Assembly (NCBI GenBank): GCA_015680905.1
Contig: CM027378.1
Location: forward strand, 55,701,501 to 55,765,500
Source of the DNA: Coptis chinensis
Lineage: Eukaryota > Streptophyta > Magnoliopsida > Ranunculales > Ranunculaceae
Length of the DNA stretch: 64,000 nucleotides
Direction: 5' to 3'
Made by a program: the position numbers and the translations under genes. The notes beneath the pieces were generated by a model. That model saw nothing but the letters and a program-made list of their open reading frames with translations. It was not told where the DNA came from and did no database searches. Below, in pieces: positions 46,039-58,900 of this stretch (within the stretch, counting starts at the first letter, position 1; every line of letters begins with the position of its first letter).

Positions 46039-46559
46039 AGCGGGCGGGATTAAAGGCGTTGTGGTTCTCGTGATGTCTTTGTGCCATCATCAAGATGTAT
46101 ACGATGCGTGCATATGCTAGGGTCTATTCCCCTTGATATCATCTAAGGACCATCCGATAGCGGGCGGTGTTCACGAATGACATGGATCAACCGCGGTCTC
46201 TTCGTCTGCAGCAGCGATTAAGTGAGCAGAAATTATTATAGGGTGACTACCATCGGGATCGAGATATACGTACTTCAAATCAGGGGTAGAGGTTTTAAAC
46301 CGAGTTGGAGGATTGGGGATCAAGGATTCGTGAGGGATCATCTCTTCAATGGAAAAGAGCGAATCCGGTCCTTCGAATTAGTTTTAATCGAAGCATTAGG
46401 GTCAAATAGTGTACCGACTCTAATAATGCATGGACATCCCTTATGTACGAAGTCATCGTCAAACTCGGATTATCAAAAGAAAGAAATTGGTGTATCTCGT
46501 CGGGGAAAAGAGTTTGCGAAATAATCATGCTCCGGACTATCAACCAAGTTAATCTAAGC

Positions 46560-46999
46560 CTCCATTATAGGATCGGAAACTGTTTCATTAATTTGAACGC
46601 GTTGAGTTCGACGTGAAAAGGTTCGAAAAGACAATGTCATTGAACCATCCCGACAATTTATGAGAGCATTGGCGGTTGCCGAGGAAAGGGCGCCCCAAGA
46701 TGATAGGGATGGAGTCACAAGCTACTTCGGTATCTAGAATGACAAAATCAATTTGGATAGTAAAAATCTTGGACCTTTACTATAACGTTCTCTACTATGC
46801 CTTTTGGGTACTTGATGGAGCGATCCCGCGAAGTTGCGAGAGTCATATTGGTAGGTTTCAATTCATGAAGACCTAACCGCTTAAATAAGTAGTAGGGAAG
46901 TAGGTTAACACTGGCACCTAGGTCTAAAAAGCGCGATGGCGGTATACTTGTCGCCCAACGCGTGCAAAGGTAGGTTGGTCGACACGGTCTCTGTACTTT
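46560..46999 (-). pseudogene. element D protease
   Basis: Near 46930 the minus strand reads RFLDLGASVNLLPYYLFKRL then LKPTNMTLATSRDRSIKYP. DLGASVNL is the Athila form of the retroviral-type aspartic protease active site. A stop follows YPN near 46750, so it is not intact. Confidence 0.8.
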
Positions 47000-49015
47000 A
47001 CCACACCATTGGTAGTGGTAATCGAGGGAAACCGCCTTTCGAGGAACGCTTGTTGAGGTACATTAGATGCGTCGTTTGGTGGTGCACATGTCCTTGAAAC
47101 TTGGCATGCTTGGGCAAATGCTTTAAGCGATCTAGGAAAGGTAAGTTTATGGTCAAATTTTTGAAGGTTTCACGGATCTCATCAAAATGTTCGTCGTGTT
47201 TGTTCTTTACCAAACGGGCAGGGAACGGAGCTTTGGGACGAAATCGCGTATAGGGATCAGTGGCGTCTTTCCCTAGGGACGTAGGTGTAGATTTTGAAGG
47301 TACAACTTCGTCCGTTATAGGTTGCGAGGTAGGAGTTGGAAGGACGTCAGTCGTGACTTCCGTCGATTCCTCGTCTGGCATACGTATATTATTGTCGATG
47401 GTTCGGCCAGAACGAAGAGTGGTAATGGCATTTACCTCACCCTGGCTTGGATTACTAGGTCCTGGTGCATTGTTGAGTTCAAAGGCAGTGTTGGGAGGCT
47501 TAGGGTTTGGAACTGCTTGGCCAGGGAACACGCCCTTTTGACTTTTATCCTGAGCTAACAAATTGGAGAGACCATTGGATAGAAGCTAGGATTTGATTCT
47601 CGTTGATTCATGTATGTCGGGGAAAGTTTCAGCCGTTTTATCTACCGTGGATTGTACCAAAGGAGGCAGGAACTAGTTCCACGGTTATTATTTACTGGGT
47701 TGATTTTGGTAGCCATATCCTTGGTTAGCGGGAACAAGGTTCGCGGTTGTTTTGGTATCCCATATTTGCGTTGTTGGGAAAATTACTTTGCCCTTGCTGA
47801 AATTGTGGAGGATTTCCTTGACGATAGGAATTGTAATTCGCGGGTGGTCGTCTGACAGAACGTTGTTGCCACACGGAGGAGCTTGTTGTTGGGACGGGGG
47901 TGCCCAAGCTAAATTCGGATGTTGTCGCCAAAAGTGCGTTAGGGATGTTGAAAGCACAAGCCTCTTCGAGAAGGTTGGGGAGGACACTCGTATACCAAAG
48001 GACAATAAGAATCGGGTGCTTTCGGGACTTAAGCAAAGAGGGCATGGGGAAGTGTTGGCGACCATGACTGTTTGGGTTTTGTTCATTTACTTGTACCGAA
48101 AGAGCATCGACCTTTTTGTTTAAGGTCTCGATTAGAGTTTTAATTCGGATCGGGTTTGACCTCGAACATAGGCGTAACTTTGGTAGGAGTGTCTTTAGAA
48201 GATCTAGAAGAATCGGTGTTTCCCCAATGGGTGCTTCGTGAGGCTTGTTTCTCAAAAAGTGTATGCTTGATGGCGCCCTTGTCCATGAAACAACCGCCGT
48301 TCATGATGTCTAATGTTTCCTTTTGATGGTCGAGAGACCATTAAAAATGAACGGACTAATACTGGTCGGTGTCGAGTTGATGATGGGGACATTAGAAGTA
48401 GATCATAAATCGCTCCACGCTTCCGAAAAGGATTCACAGGGGTCTTTGGCGAAAGAATTGAATCTTTTGAAGCATTTCGTAGTTTTCTTTTGAGTATAGA
48501 ACTTTATCATGAATGCTTGAACTAGTTTGGCCCATGTGTCAATGGATTGCGGTGCTTGTCCCGGCGAGCCAAACCGAAGCTTTGTCAACTAGGGTGAAGG
48601 GAAACAACCTAAGTAAGACTTGTTCGTTGGTAATAAATCGGATGGCGGAAAGTGGTGACTACTTGTTGCATCCGGCGAAGATGATTCAGACGCGTTTTTC
48701 ATGGTCTAAACCATGGTAAGCAGGTAACAAACCGAAAATGTTTGGCGGAATCTGAAAAATCACCTACAATCGCGATCGAGTTTAATGCAGAAGCGTGTCC
48801 TTTCCGTAGAGGGCGTATAGAAACCGAAAGGGGTTTTCGATTTGTGAGGTTTTCTTGACCATAATTAAAGGAGATAATGGAAACGGAGATGTTTGACGAG
48901 GTTGATTTACGGAGGAGGAACTATGCCTAGGAGATAACATAAGCAGTTGTTTCTTGTATTTTCGACGATGATATGTAAGTTCTAATTCCTTATGTTTACC
49001 GGACCGTAGTCTCAT
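46999..49015 (-). pseudogene. element D gag, Athila-like
   Basis: Minus-strand pieces: MRLRSGKHKELELTYHRRKY at the start, PNIFGLLPAYHGLDHE near 48715, LLRLFPFTLVDKASVWLA near 48600, then WAKLVQAFMIKFYTQKKTTK and FKRFNSFAKDPCESFSEAWS, a later coiled segment (DALSVQVNEQN) and a Pro/Gln-rich tail. This is the Athila capsid pattern. Many small indels force changes of frame every 100-250 bases. The start at 49015 is nominal. Confidence 0.8.
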
Positions 49016-50239
49016 ACAAATATGAATTTTAATTTGGTGCTCATAAGGAACGAATAATGACCGGAGTTTTTTAGAAGTTAAGAAGGAGGAAGTTGAAGCA
49101 CGCCTTCCCGAAATTGCTAACTTTCGGCGGGGAAGCTAGGATAGCGTGTGAATATTCCGGCCAGCCGTGTTACCCGAGAGAATTGAGAGAGGTTGTTCGT
49201 GCTTTAGCACGTTTCCTTAATTAGGCAACCTCAATTTTTTTCAAGTTTCTAGGCAGGCTGATGGAATAGGATGATGATTTATGATGGTGTATTATGCGGG
49301 GTGTTATTAAGATGATTTAGATGAAATTTTTAATTACTATGATTTTTAATTTTTAATTTTTTTTAATATTTTTAATTTTTAATTTTTTTTTTTAACTTTT
49401 TGGTTTACGTAATTAGTGTATTATGGAGATGTGATTACGAAATATGCAATTAAAAACGATAAATGCCAAAATAGAAACTAACTAACATATACTAGTTTAC
49501 GCAGAAAAGTCTACCCATGCAAATCTATATTACATATACGTGCAACTATGTGTAAGTTATACGTGAGCTAGGGGAATGTCAAGAATGAACTCATGCAATT
49601 GAATACCGTGTACGTGAATTGATGTTACATACACATACAAAAATATTCTAAGCAGGTGGTTTGATGCTACGCATATATCAAAATATATTCGAATCATATT
49701 AATTGTGTTACGTGAATATGTGATGACGAACCACCTTTACATGCACAGAGTTCTCATGTTAACATACAAATATACGAGGTAAAACAGGTTATAGCGAATA
49801 ATATCCTCGACAAAGTTTGAGGAGTTAAGAGTTTGAAACCTGGCGTCCCGCGATTCCTCGTATAGCGATCGACTACTCGAGCTTATGCTACTAGAAAACG
49901 GGACCAAAGAGCCCAAAAAGAGTAAAAAAAAGGAAAGTGGCTCAGACTGAAAACCCGAGTGTTGATACTCCGGGTTAGTTTCGGCGTGCTTACTAATTCA
50001 GTCTCGTCCGAGACTCTTTTGTCTGTTTAGTACTTCAAATTTCTACGAACTTTAGACTGTGCTAATGAAGATAAACAAAACTTGGCTCCACGGTTATTTG
50101 TTAGTAGAAAAAATTACGGTAAATAGTTAGTATTGTAATAGAAATGACAATTAAAAAGATGATGAGGTAAGGGAGGGTTTTATGGATGTATTCCGGTTAT
50201 TACGTTAAGTCGAGAGAGTCCGCGTCGTGTGGTGCCATT
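49016..50239 (-). other. element D leader and primer binding site
   Basis: Leader between the 5' LTR and gag. Two bases inside the LTR the minus strand reads tggcaccacacgacg, a candidate primer binding site starting with TGG. An AT-rich block lies at 49320-49400. Nothing else recognised. Confidence 0.55.
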
Positions 50240-50544
50240 TGATAAAACGCTTTTACACACGTTTATTGGTTTGATTACTTATTTTCTTAAGTCCGAGGTC
50301 CACAAAGTCAAAGTCCGAGGTCCAAAGTCCAACGTCCGTATTGTAAATGACGTTTTAGTCAAGTTACCTTACTCACGTGGGATTGGTAGGATAGGTCGAG
50401 TAAGGGATCGTCCCAAACCTTAGTGGCGCGGATAGGTTCACAACTGGAGTTACAACTTTAGGTGAGTAGGATTTTTAGGTTTCTTTTAGTTGGTTTTAAT
50501 TAAAATAACGGTAATGCAAATAATATAAATTACTACGGCGATTA
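50240..50544 (-). repeat. element D 5' LTR, left segment
   Basis: Matches 36398-36700 of the 3' LTR up to ggcgatta, where F is inserted. The LTR resumes at 54140. Confidence 0.9.
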
Positions 50545-51599
50545 TGTAACGCCCGTATTTTTAAATACGTATTTTTCTATTTTATTAATTAATTAAATTA
50601 TTTATTTTCAAAATTCGTCGGATTGGACTCGGGATATGTGGGCCTGGTTTTTGGGCCCGAGTCTGTGTTGGGCTTGGGTTTCGGACCCAAGTATATAAAC
50701 ACTTTTTTCTAGAAAATAGGGTTCCTGGAGAATAGAATAATTAAAAAATGGAGGCAGAGAGAATTTGGTTTTTTTTGGAGGCGTTGGCCGCGGACGGTTC
50801 GGACTACGAGGGATTCGTCGAGCTGTTCATACAGGTGAGTAGCTATTTTGCTATATCACCGAATTTATCGTTTTCGAATACCGGTATACTGTCTAAGGTT
50901 TCTGTTGTTGTACTGTTCATTATATTGTTTTTATTCGACGTCGTGTTTCGGTCGAAGTCGTTAAAACTCTAGTTAAAACTGTTAAAATGTTAAACCGTCG
51001 AATCGATAATCGCGGTCTACATTTGTCGACATTGATATTGGTGTTAATACTTTTAGTTGAACTGTGGATTTGGTTGATATTCGTTGGTTGAAATCGGGCT
51101 TTGGAAGCTTTTAGAGGTGCGTCAATGGCGGCATGAGCCCAGGCGTCTCCGCTTAGATCTTTGTGTGTGGTTGTCGTTTTTTGTAAACCTTTTTATGTGG
51201 TGCATGGGCTGTTGTGGTGTATGGGTTGAGTGATGTCGGGGCTGGGCCGGAGGTCTTTGTTGGAGCTTGGAGAAAGCTTGAACCCGGCAATAATCATCGC
51301 CATTACTCGCTAAACCGGTGGTGGTGTTGGGTTTTGTATGGTTTGAATGATTTTGTATTGTGTTTGGGTTTGATGATGATGGGAGAGTGTAGTAGAGTGA
51401 GGGATTTGGAAGCTTGAAAACAAGCTTTAATGGCAGCCGAGATTTTAGATCTAGATTGAGGAGTATAGGAATTGAATGATTTGGGATTTTTGTGTTTGTT
51501 AAAGTTATAGGGTTTGTGATTTGGAGTCAAACCGCTAGGTTGGATTGGGTGGCCGATTGGAATCTGGTGGTGGCCGGTTTTGGTGGTGGCTGATGGGTG

Positions 51600-51840
51600 A
51601 GGAAGATGAACAGTAACTAAATTTCGGTTTGGGCCTTGGGCCGAAAGGGTTAAGTTTTGGTTTGGGCCAAATTCTATTATTTTGTTTGGGCCCGGTTTGT
51701 TTTAGTTGTTTGGGCCAACCTCTTATTTGTTTTGTTGGGCCGGTTTCAGTTCTATTTTTCGGACCGAACTCAGTTGTGTTTGGGCCAGTTCAGTATAAGT
51801 TTTTGGGCCCGTTTCTAATATTGTCTGAGGCCAGTCCATT
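51600..51840. repeat. gtttgggcc-rich repeats in F
   Basis: Dispersed copies of tttgggcc / gggccg, roughly every 20-40 bases. This is a low-order repeat within the solo LTR. Confidence 0.6.
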
Positions 51841-51954
51841 GGACTTAAAATAGATCTACATGGGTCTTCCGACTTTTAGACTTTCGGGTTTTAAGGTTTG
51901 GGCTTGTCCAGTTGGGTCCGAACTATGCCCTTAGCCATGAGCCCATGAGCCATG

Positions 51955-52350
51955 TACCTTTGACCTTAGCCATGAACCATGGCTATGACCCTGAACATGT
52001 CGAACACGAAAATGACAGTTTGACTTTGACCAGGACCTGTTGACTTTGACCAGGACCTGTTGACTTTGACCATGGACGGTTGACTTTCACCTTTGACTTT
52101 GGCGATGACAGTTTGACTTTGACCATGGCATGTTGAGTTTGACCTTGACCATGAGGTGTTGACCTTTGACCGTTGACCGTTGACTTTGGATCATTGACCG
52201 ATTGATCGTGGATGTTGACTTTGACCGGGCGGTTTGACCCGACGGGACATGTGGACTTTGACTTTTGACCGGGACATGTGGACTTTGACCTTGACCATGG
52301 CGTGTTGACCGTTGACCATTGACGGTTGACTTTGACCGATTGACTTTTCC
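51955..52350. repeat. ttgactttgacc repeat tract in F
   Basis: Irregular tandem copies of a 12-25 base unit built from ttgactttgacc, ttgaccttgacc and catgg-type spacers. It creates a repetitive minus-strand open frame (SKSTCPGQ-like) that should not be read as a gene. Confidence 0.85.
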
Positions 52351-53507
52351 AGTTTTTCACATATTTGATCATATGGATATATATAGTAAGAAAATATTGT
52401 TGATATTGTATAACTTGGTTGGTCATTATCTAATTAAGATTTGGCGTGAGTAGTGTGTAAAAGTATATAAATATTGGGCTTTGATTGTAGACTTTTTTTT
52501 GCCCTAATTGTGCTACGTTTTATGTTGTATATTGTATGGACAAGCCATAAAATAAAATGATGCGAAACCGCGATAATTGGTTAGTCACCGTCTAAGAAAG
52601 ATTTGACAGTGATGTTGTGTATTTTTGACACGTGACGATATTGAGATGTTAGGAGACATTATATTCCTAATACGTTATAATAAATAATGTATGCGATACG
52701 TGGAAGCATTGTGAGATGACATGATATAACACGTTATAATATATTGATGCAATATCTTGGAGAAATGTATATACACTCCATTATTTTATATGTGAGATGC
52801 TAGTATAGATCGGTGAATATTTGCCACGGAGTGTGGCGTTGTGCAATAATATATTGGCACGTGAAAGAATGAAAGTGACTATGAGATATAATTGAGATAT
52901 TTCTAGATATTATGGCTTAGTGCAATAAGGTAATTGACCCGACGTGATATAGTAGAAATGTTTATGAGTCATTAATGTATGACACTGAATAAATTACGAA
53001 CGAAAATCCTAGAACCTAGCTACCACAACTCATGTGATTGGCCGCTTTCCGGCGTTTTGATTAAAAGGTGAATGAATGGCCTTGACCCCCTTCCGGCGTT
53101 TGGTTAATTTGAATGGCCTTTGGCGACCCTCTGGCGTAGCCGAATAATTGGCTTGATTATTCCGTTCGCAAAATAGAACGATGATGCATAATATTTTATG
53201 CGAATAGTGGCGGTGCTTACATAGATTTGGCTTCGTGTGAGGATTTACGGTGTCGCGGCATCCATTTCGGGGTGGTTATTTACGGAGTGGCTCATTATGT
53301 AAGGGAGGCATGTGGATGTACATGTTCGGCGTTGGGTTTGCGATTGTGGTAGCCAGGGAAACTAGGTAAGACATAGATACGACGTGATTTTAGGGACACA
53401 CAAAGAAAGCCTGAAATAATCTAATTATGGTAATATGTTGGTAAATGATATATCTCTAGATAGATGATTTGTATATGGTTTCATTTGGTTATAGCTTAGT
53501 TAGAACC

Positions 53508-53730
53508 TAAGGCGCCTCGATGGAGGAACTACATGCCTTATTTATTATGAGTATAGTTTGTTGTGTGGTTAGTGGGAAGTTAAGGCGCCTCAGTGGAGGA
53601 ACTACCTGCCTAGATTATTGTACTTAAGAATGTTGTATTAGTCGTTGAAAGTTAAGGCGCCTCGGTGGAGGAACTAACTGTCTTATGGATTGTGTATATA
53701 TGTGTAATATTATATGTTGTTTTTAAGGCT
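53508..53730. repeat. 72-73 bp repeat in F, three copies
   Basis: taaggcgcctc followed by a ggtggaggaactac-type core starts at 53508, 53581 and 53653. The copies diverge after the first 32 bases of each unit. Confidence 0.8.
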
Positions 53731-54139
53731 ACTCACACCAGCATTGTTTATAATGCTGACCCGATTTGCATGTTTGCTTATCGGGTGTGTTCATTCAATG
53801 AACATAGTTGATAAGTTTTGACAGGTTTAGTGATGAAGAAGATTGGTTGCTGCTTGTGGTTTGCGTTAGCATTGCATCTCAGGTTGTGTTTTGTTTTTCC
53901 TTTAAGTGATATAGATTTTCAGTTGAGATAATATTATTTGTATTTTCATTTGTAAATTGTTTTATAATGAAGAGGACTTTGTTTAAGTTAAAATTTTTAT
54001 TGGTTTTAATTATCCGCATATTTTAAAACTGTTTATGGGTTATTGGGAGTGGAGAGTGCGTCACACCTCGGAGATCGAGGAGTCGGGGACAAATAATGTT
54101 TTTTCCGAATTCTGTCGAAATTCGGGGTGTGACAGATTA

Positions 54140-55739
54140 TATGTAGGTAAATAAAAGTAGAGAAACAGGGAGAGAGTTAATCATACTCATGCAAGAATCA
54201 TTTTTCAACAGTTTTTATTACTAAATCACTACATCTCTAGTTCGTCTCGTTTCGGAGACGGCGTCGAAAGTATTGATCCCAGTGCATGCCCACATCTCTA
54301 GGTCGCATTTCACTAGCATAAGGAGTTTCGATAATACCTCATCTCTCGGTATATTATTATCGCTCCTCCGCGCAGTTCACATCATTTGGGCCGAATTGGA
54401 GAGTCGTCGACACTGCAGAAGTCGCTAGCGAGACATTTTAGGTCGTGGCAGATCTAATCTGAGCATCAAAGATCTAACTTTTTGCAGTCTCATCATTTGG
54501 GACCGGATGTTAATTCTATGTCTAATTCCTAAGTAGTGATTCTAGAATATTAACGAGTCAATCCGGATTTTTACACGAGCAGCATAACCCTCCCCCTGAG
54601 GGGGGGGATTAGCTCATCATCATAGGAGGAATAATAAAACTTGCTGTATACATTAAGTAAATAAATGGGACGAAATTAAACAAGAAAAAAGAAATGATCA
54701 TTATTAAGGGTAAAATAACTTCTATGTATTAAATTTCTTTGAAATAAAATGACGAATGTAAGTCACCGAAAAGAAACTAAATTGGCGGAAGCTAAAAGCA
54801 TGAAAATCTTTGAAGGGTTCTAATGAAGCGAAGCCCCTCATATATATAAATTTGGAGACCGGAGACGGTTTTAATTGGGTTTTGGCCTTTTGTTGAATTG
54901 AGAGAATCAAAACTTTGAATATCTAAGTTTTGTCTCTATGTGAATTAATTTGACCCAAAGTTTTGTTACGAAACAAAACTTTCATTTAATGTTTTGTACT
55001 TTTGTGTTTTGTCTTTTTAGCTAATTTCAATTCAAACCCTTTGGGTTTGAATTGATACGTCTTCTCTCTCTCTTGCGGTGGTATCAATTTGAAACCATCA
55101 TTTGCCACTGCTATTTATGCTGACTCATCATGTCTTACGGGCCGATAATGTGTCCACTTAGTGTGTCCGATTGGTGGCCAAAATTGGCGTTTTTACGACT
55201 TTTTGTCCTTGCTGAGTTCGTTAAATTCGTCGCTATTATTTATGGCACTAGCCCACGCGCCGGCACCTAGATTTATCCGATTTGAGCGGAAGTTTCACCG
55301 CCTCTTTATATGTGGGCCCGCTCGCGACCGGTTCTCGTTTCTTTTGGAAACCCGGCTCTAGTCGGTTTTGTTTGGGCTTTCACGGGGATTGAGCGGGAAT
55401 TCCAATATTCCCGTATTCTTGTACTTGGCGGCTTCACTAGCCAACGCGGCACCTAGATTTATCCGATTTGAGCATCGGAAGTTTCCGCTTCTTCATATGT
55501 GGGCCCGCTCGCGACCGGTTACGTTCTTTTGGAAACTTTGGCTTTTTCACGGGTCGAGTGGGAAACTCCAAATATTCCGTATTCCCCGTACTTTGATGCA
55601 TGTTTTATCGCTATCTTCATTTTAATTGCGGAAACCTGCAAAAGTACGAAAATATAATTATTACATGATTATTAAACACATAATTGACCAAAATGCTATG
55701 TCTCTCGAGGTTTAATATTACAGTTTTGGGTGCTTATCA
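54140..55739 (-). repeat. element D 5' LTR, right segment
   Basis: Continues the LTR after F and matches about 36701-38293, ending at gcttatca. The two copies differ by scattered substitutions and many 1-4 base indels. Confidence 0.9.
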
Positions 55740-55910
55740 CTCTTCCAACAAATGGTTTTCTCTAACAACACTTTTCCTAAAATCACACTTATCCTAAAAT
55801 CAGCACTTTTCTAAAGACAAGTCATACACACACAAGAAATAAAGACAAGTCATAGACATACAAACACAAGAAGTAAAGAAATGATAACATTGACAAATAG
55901 AATACCGTAC

Positions 55911-58900
55911 CTAAAGAAAACGAGTAAAATCCTTCGGCCATTTGACTGCTGTAGGAAGGTGTAGCTCCCCGAATGTTCTTTTGGATCCAAATAAGCACTC
56001 AGTGCGGTCAATGACAAGGCATACACGGACGTTGTAAATGTCCATTGGGGTATCCAAAGTTGCATCAAGAATGATATTTGCCCTTGTTGCCCTTCCCTTG
56101 GCAACAACTTCTCGATGCATGTTAATCAATTCACATAATTCCATCCCTCTAGAAGAATCACCATGTGATTGTGAGAGTGTTGGATCTCTCGCCTACAAGC
56201 AATAAGTTAACAAAGACAAAACCACGATTTAGTTATCTCCTAAATTAGCTCAAGCCCCTAGGCACAATGTCTCACATTCAAATCATACATTTGACGTCGC
56301 TGATGAATCTGCAACGATCCTTCTATGTGATTGCCGACCTGCCACTTCTTCTCTTGTCTCCAAAGAAGATCTTAGTGATGGTGACCATTTGTCGCTCCAA
56401 ACTTCCAAACCGCTCTTCAAGCATTGAGTGTTGTTGCTTTTGTTGGCAAAGCTGCTATTTAGCAGGAGCTGATGATGCAAGGGATGTTTTTGATATGCCA
56501 ACACTCATACCCAAAGACTCGACCAAATTTATCGGGGCCACACACTTGAAAGCAACTGGATCATGGTCTAGGTCCAAGTTTACGCTAGCAGTGGTCATCC
56601 TCAATTATAGCCTTGATTCTTTCCTATCATGACAACATATTAGACATTTAATAAATTTCAGAAGCGATATAAAAGAGAACAGAAAATAGGCGGTGGTCGA
56701 TTCATCATTAATGAAAATAGGCAGATCAAACTCACCATCCTTTCTCGGGCATAATAAAAAAGAGCCATCCTTGTGAGTATGGATAGCCATATATGAATCC
56801 GTTCTAGTCACTTTAACATTCGGATTTTTCGATTTCTACAAAACATTACCAACTCTGTTAGAAGTAAATATGGTGTTACGAATAAAATTAGCAATTGACA
56901 AGGTAGATTAGTACCATATCATGGAATGTCCTTGCTGCTCCCCTTCTACCTGATGTATGTAAAGCCTTCACAGCTTCTCTAGCCGTCTTGCCCTTTGTCC
57001 GCATGAGTTTTCTCGAAGGTTTAGATTCATTATCCACGAATTTTTCCCATTCTTCCAATTTCACTCCTGTTGGGCAATTCCTTTTCCTATCGACGTCATT
57101 GTCATACTTGTCATAGTACTTCACACGGAGACGATGCTTAAACTCCCTAAAGCTTTTGGCGACCTTCTTCAGATTTATCTTTTTGTATGCATCATCCACA
57201 TTGTATTCTTTCTGTATAAGAATCTAATATTAATAAAAGACATTTGAAACGGTCAAACTATCAAATAGCACATATTCGATTATTTTATATGCCAAATACC
57301 ACTAACAATGAAAGAATACTAGTATACAATCTTGTAATTTATAGTGCTATTAGGACATGCACAGTGACACACATTAGAAACTAGGAAAAACATTTTCAGA
57401 TGATAACAATCTGCTTACTAGTGCTAACTGGAGTTTCTATTTTTGACATGTCTAGGTAATGATTTATGAAGAAACTAGTTAATTACAACGTCGTTTCTTT
57501 GGTCAAGTCGAGAGAGTCGTCGAGCAATAAGCAGGTTCATAATTACAACACTTGCGAATGATTACAACTCAGCAGTAGAATAGACGATCATTTTCTTCCA
57601 AACTTCATACTTATTATGTAGAAGATTTAGAACAGAGAAAACTACAAAAGTCTTTCATCTCATAGTAAATCAGGATGAGTAGTGACTAGCTGCTTGTAAA
57701 GTTAATCCAGCAACAATTTTGTGTACTTATTATTGCTTTAGATATTTGTTTTTTTCTTCAAATATTATCTCTTATTCTTTTCTCTTCCTTCTTGTTTTAT
57801 TTTAGTTAATGTACCTATTCTAGATATGTTTCAATAAATACTATCCCTTTCATGTTACTCCACTGCTATAGGTACAAAAGTATAAAAAACAGGTACAGAA
57901 TCATAAATGAAGTTATATACTAGACAGTAGAGACCTATGGACTTTCTTTTCGTTCGAACCTTTGCAATATATTTGGTTACCCAAGGTTCCATCAAAAGTC
58001 TTGTCTGTTTTAGTAGAACATAGGATTATAACCATTGCAAACCTTCAGTAACAAAAAATGACTATTGTGACATTTGTTTCTTCTAGGTGTGCATGTACGT
58101 TAGCTTCTCCTTATATCCTTATACATTGTCATTTCTCATGAGACAGTTAGTGCCATTCTATAGAGTCCACTTCTCTTTCCTGTACAAGGTAAATCCTGGA
58201 TCCCTTATCTAATGTATCTTATATTTATACATTAGATAAATAATAGTCCAATCCCCATTTTCTTCTGCCTTTACCCAAACAACAACACTCTAACATTCTA
58301 AAAATACATTCTTTCACCTACAAAACCCAAAAACAACACTCTCTACACATAAACCCACAACACCATTCCACAAAAAAAAAAAAAAAACAATACTTTAACA
58401 TTTTATAAAACACAAAGTACCTGAATGGGAAACAGCTCAATAATCCCACGACGAGCAAGAGAGAAACAATCTCATCAGAGATACCAAGTTTAGTAATTTC
58501 AAGACCAGTTTTAGTATTGGTCTCTACTGGAAAACCAACAGTAGTAGTAGTAGTAGCAGAAACAGAGAAAGTTCTTGAAAGTGAGTTGGTTTTGGAGAAA
58601 GAGATTGAAATGGGGGGCGTGAAGTTAGTAGAGAGAAAAGAAGATGAAGCAAAGGCCATAATGACTCACACTAAAAAAAAAAGAGAGAACCATAATGGAT
58701 AAGAGCATAAGACTAACCACAATATTTGCTCAGATTATGTTTTTGTTGGACTAGGCACATTTTTGAAACTCTCATAAGAGATAGGACAATGTGTCTTTGT
58801 TGTCCCACCAAGCAAACTAGAAAATTCTTTTGAACCGTCTCCAACAGGCTGTCCGTCAGAGTCAAATTCAACTTTCTTCTTTCCCTTTGAAGAGACTATA

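Larger units (their letters stand above)
50545..54134. mobile_element. element F: solo LTR of a Ty3/gypsy-type element
   Basis: Begins tgtaacgcccgtattt and ends cggggtgtgaca, the inverted LTR-end pattern of many plant gypsy elements. It is flanked by gatta at 50540-50544 and 54135-54139, and removing it and one copy restores the sequence seen in the other LTR of D. No gag or pol motif occurs in its 3590 bp, so a solo LTR made by recombination is the simplest reading. A TATA-like motif (tatataaac) lies near 50693. The family is not determined. Confidence 0.85.
36398..55739 (-). mobile_element. element D: Athila-like Ty3/gypsy LTR retrotransposon, carrying solo LTR F
   Basis: Bounded by tgataaaacgc at the left and tgcttatca at the right, with the duplication ctctt at 36393-36397 and 55740-55744. 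The minus-strand order is 5' LTR (split by F), gag, protease, RT, RNase H, integrase, repeat spacer, additional ORF, 3' UTR, polypurine tract and 3' LTR. RT and integrase motifs are of the Athila type. Without F the length is about 15.7 kb. Domains are broken by many small indels. It shares LTR ends, gag, the extra ORF and the 3' UTR with element B. Confidence 0.92.

Noticed and set aside
50748..50972. Small open frame MEAERIWFFLEALAADGSD at the start of solo LTR F
   Set aside because: Short, no family features, and inside an LTR with regulatory character.
51983..52426. 147-codon minus-strand open frame
   Set aside because: Made entirely of the ttgactttgacc repeat; the repetitive Ser/Lys/Pro pattern is a by-product.
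57900..58300. tRNA or small RNA gene in the long AT-rich intron
   Set aside because: No cloverleaf, box motifs or terminator pattern could be found by eye.
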